A DNA stretch of 64,000 nt from assembly GCA_027604505.1 (NCBI GenBank), contig JADIIX010000012.1, forward strand, positions 186,001 through 250,000, written 5' to 3'. Position 1 is the first letter of the stretch. Every line of letters begins with the position of its first letter. Origin of the DNA: Gonapodya sp. JEL0774 (Eukaryota; Monoblepharomycota; Monoblepharidomycetes; Monoblepharidales; Gonapodyaceae). Of the stretch, positions 62,444 to 64,000 are shown piece by piece. The translations under genes were made by a program, and so were the position numbers. The notes beneath the pieces were generated by a model, which was not told where the DNA came from, ran no database searches, and saw only the letters and a program-made list of their open reading frames with translations.

Positions 62444-64000
62444 TCATGAATTCAATGTTTGAATGACTAAGGTTAGTTCCCTCATCTCATAAGTAGCTCC
62501 TGACCTCACAGGGGAAGCTCGACGAAGAGGGGGAGTACGTTCACACGTTTTCCTTTGTCCCTTGAGTGAAAGTGAGAACATGCCGGCCGGAGCACCACCC
62601 CTCCACACGGCTGGATTAACACTCTCAGCTGCTGGAGTCCCCGGGAATCGACCTTGCATTGATTTGAAAGGTGCTCCGACGGGCGACAGGAAAGTATCCC
62701 CGGGGTTTAAGACTGGTGTGCTGGAAGATTCCACAGCTGAAGCTCTAGCAAGAGCAAGCGGTGACAAACCTTTCGTCCTTGAAGTTGGCATTGTCTCCAA
62801 TTCCATCACGACTGAAACCAAGTTAGCTATTGTGTTTGATTCGATGCTCGAGCAGAGGTTTTCGAGATTAGCATTTGCTTCGGGGTTCTTCGAGTTGCTG
62901 TTGCAGTGAATAGGTGCCTCATGTGCCGAGTCATCGCAAGTAGGTCTGACAGTTTCGCCTGATGACAGAAAGGGTGCAGAGCCTCTGGCTGACAACAGCG
63001 GAACAGAGGGATGGCCTCTTAATGACACACGTTGCTGGACCTGTTGCAGGTGGGCGATACTCGAACAAGTATCCATTTTGCGAGAGTGGAGGCCAGGATT
63101 CCGCACGGTTTGCGGTTGTGCTGACGATGTTCCTGTCCATTTTGGATGTGCACAATCAGGTCGAACACCACCGTCGATCCTAGACGTGTCTGCTTCTGAT
63201 CGCGTCACCAACGATAGGGGATCACATGGAAGGTTTCCGTCTGAGCAGCAATCTGAAGCTGCTATTCGCAACGAAGCATCCCCCTCAAAATAAGATCCAA
63301 CTCGTGCTCGGGAAGCCCGGGGGTTATGTGGAGAGTGCAAGGGGATCTCGATTGGAACACTTATTGTTGGATCCTTCATTAATCCTGGTCGGTCAACAAG
63401 GTTAGCGACTGACTCGATCGCTTGTGTTTGATTCAGCAGACTTGAAGGAACGACCTGATTATTCCGATCATAATGAACAAAGACGTGCAGCACAGCAGAT
63501 TTTGAGGCAGGCGAATTAATCATGTTAACCAATTTCGAGTCAGGGTCCAACAGACGTGGGGCAACAAATGGCAGGATTGTCTCCTTGAGGTCTCCGTTGC
63601 CGGTACCTCCTGGGATAGCATCTGGAGGCTGAACTGGTTGACGTTCATTCCTGCCCTCCTCGATTGGAATCGATGTAGAAGATACAATAGAGCGTGTCTC
63701 GTCTATAACTGCAAAATGTTCAGCAATTGATTGATCACGGATATCCATTTCACTCAAAAACATACTCTCCGTTGAATGGACACCCGTATTCTCCACAGAA
63801 TTCGCAAAACGATGGGATGCTCTTGTTTTAGTTTGATTGCGATAAGTTTCACTCTGAGTAGCAATATGGCGTTGATCACGCCCTTCATTCGATTGTTCTG
63901 ATTTCTTTCGATTCTTCTTCGATTTTAAACACTCATCGGTTACTTCACTTTCCAGAACTTCTCCGATCAGCTGCTCGGTCTCTTCTCCGATTTCCACGGT
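62444..64000 (-). CDS. protein of unknown function, 5' end off the window
   Basis: A single open frame of more than 500 codons ends at TGA near 62464-62444 and is open to the right edge, so the gene starts beyond the window. No domain recognised. The visible part is hydrophilic and Ser/Pro/Asn-rich, with an acidic/Lys-rich stretch near the edge (LKSKKNRKKSEQS), a segment with alternating hydrophobics (SKSAVLHVFVHYDRNNQVV) and a Ser/Pro C-terminal region. Likely mostly disordered. Its length without stops supports coding. It converges on the SEC22-like gene with an 18-bp gap, so the 3' UTRs probably overlap. Confidence 0.6.
   Translation of the reverse strand, partial: TVEIGEETEQLIGEVLESEVTDECLKSKKNRKKSEQSNEGRDQRHIATQSETYRNQTKTRASHRFANSVENTGVHSTESMFLSEMDIRDQSIAEHFAVIDETRSIVSSTSIPIEEGRNERQPVQPPDAIPGGTGNGDLKETILPFVAPRLLDPDSKLVNMINSPASKSAVLHVFVHYDRNNQVVPSSLLNQTQAIESVANLVDRPGLMKDPTISVPIEIPLHSPHNPRASRARVGSYFEGDASLRIAASDCCSDGNLPCDPLSLVTRSEADTSRIDGGVRPDCAHPKWTGTSSAQPQTVRNPGLHSRKMDTCSSIAHLQQVQQRVSLRGHPSVPLLSARGSAPFLSSGETVRPTCDDSAHEAPIHCNSNSKNPEANANLENLCSSIESNTIANLVSVVMELETMPTSRTKGLSPLALARASAVESSSTPVLNPGDTFLSPVGAPFKSMQGRFPGTPAAESVNPAVWRGGAPAGMFSLSLKGQRKTCERTPPLRRASPVRSGATYEMRELTLVIQTLNS

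Overview
The window is nuclear DNA of a fungus. Genes are broken by many short GT-AG introns (mostly about 50-80 bp), intergenic gaps are small, and both strands are used. The gene set mixes fungal families (GATA factors, a MetR/Cys-3-like bZIP, Pol III RPC2, a Sth1/Snf2 remodeler) with genes typical of animals or zoospore-forming lineages: a Na,K-ATPase-type pump, the ciliary protein CFAP418, PTAR1, a SEC22A/C-like longin protein and a GNPAT/PlsB-type acyltransferase. Together these suggest an early-diverging, probably flagellated (chytrid-like) fungus. That assignment is inference; no species can be named from sequence alone. I saw no tRNA, rRNA, CRISPR array or recognisable transposon.

Layout. 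1-7.3 kb (minus): 5' part of a Na,K-ATPase-like alpha subunit running off the left edge, a HERP/Usa1-like ERAD protein and a bZIP factor. 8-15.8 kb (plus): a secreted, probably GPI-anchored fasciclin protein, a BRO1/ALIX ESCRT-associated protein and a weak hypothetical gene. 15.8-20.1 kb (minus): an SH3-DH-PH RhoGEF and CFAP418. 20.2-29.1 kb (plus): RNA polymerase III subunit 2, then a P5B (ATP13A2-type) ATPase. 29.6-31.4 kb (minus): PTAR1, almost abutting a divergent ZZ-finger/EF-hand protein (31.5-35.1 kb, plus). 35.4-42.8 kb (minus): a RING-CH E3 ligase, a glycerol-3-phosphate/DHAP acyltransferase and a fused riboflavin synthase-DHBP synthase. 43.0-44.4 kb (plus): a choline-monooxygenase-like Rieske-family protein. 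44.6-54.6 kb (minus): mitochondrial phosphate carrier, ABHD17-like hydrolase, isocitrate-lyase/PEP-mutase enzyme, SNF2 remodeler. 55.0-62.4 kb (plus): two tandem GATA-finger genes and a SEC22A/C-like protein. 62.4-64 kb (minus): a partial gene of unknown function.

Most notable: (i) riboflavin synthase and 3,4-dihydroxy-2-butanone-4-phosphate synthase are encoded as one open frame with no internal stop or Met in the linker; (ii) the divergent neighbour is a Rieske oxygenase family member whose catalytic iron motif is intact but whose [2Fe-2S] segment is absent from the DNA; (iii) two adjacent introns of the ABHD17-like gene share an identical 25-bp block, as expected of duplicated or introner-like introns; (iv) CFAP418 indicates ciliary biology; (v) two neighbouring GATA genes look like diverged tandem paralogs. 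Exon boundaries were assigned by eye from splice signals, reading phase and family conservation.
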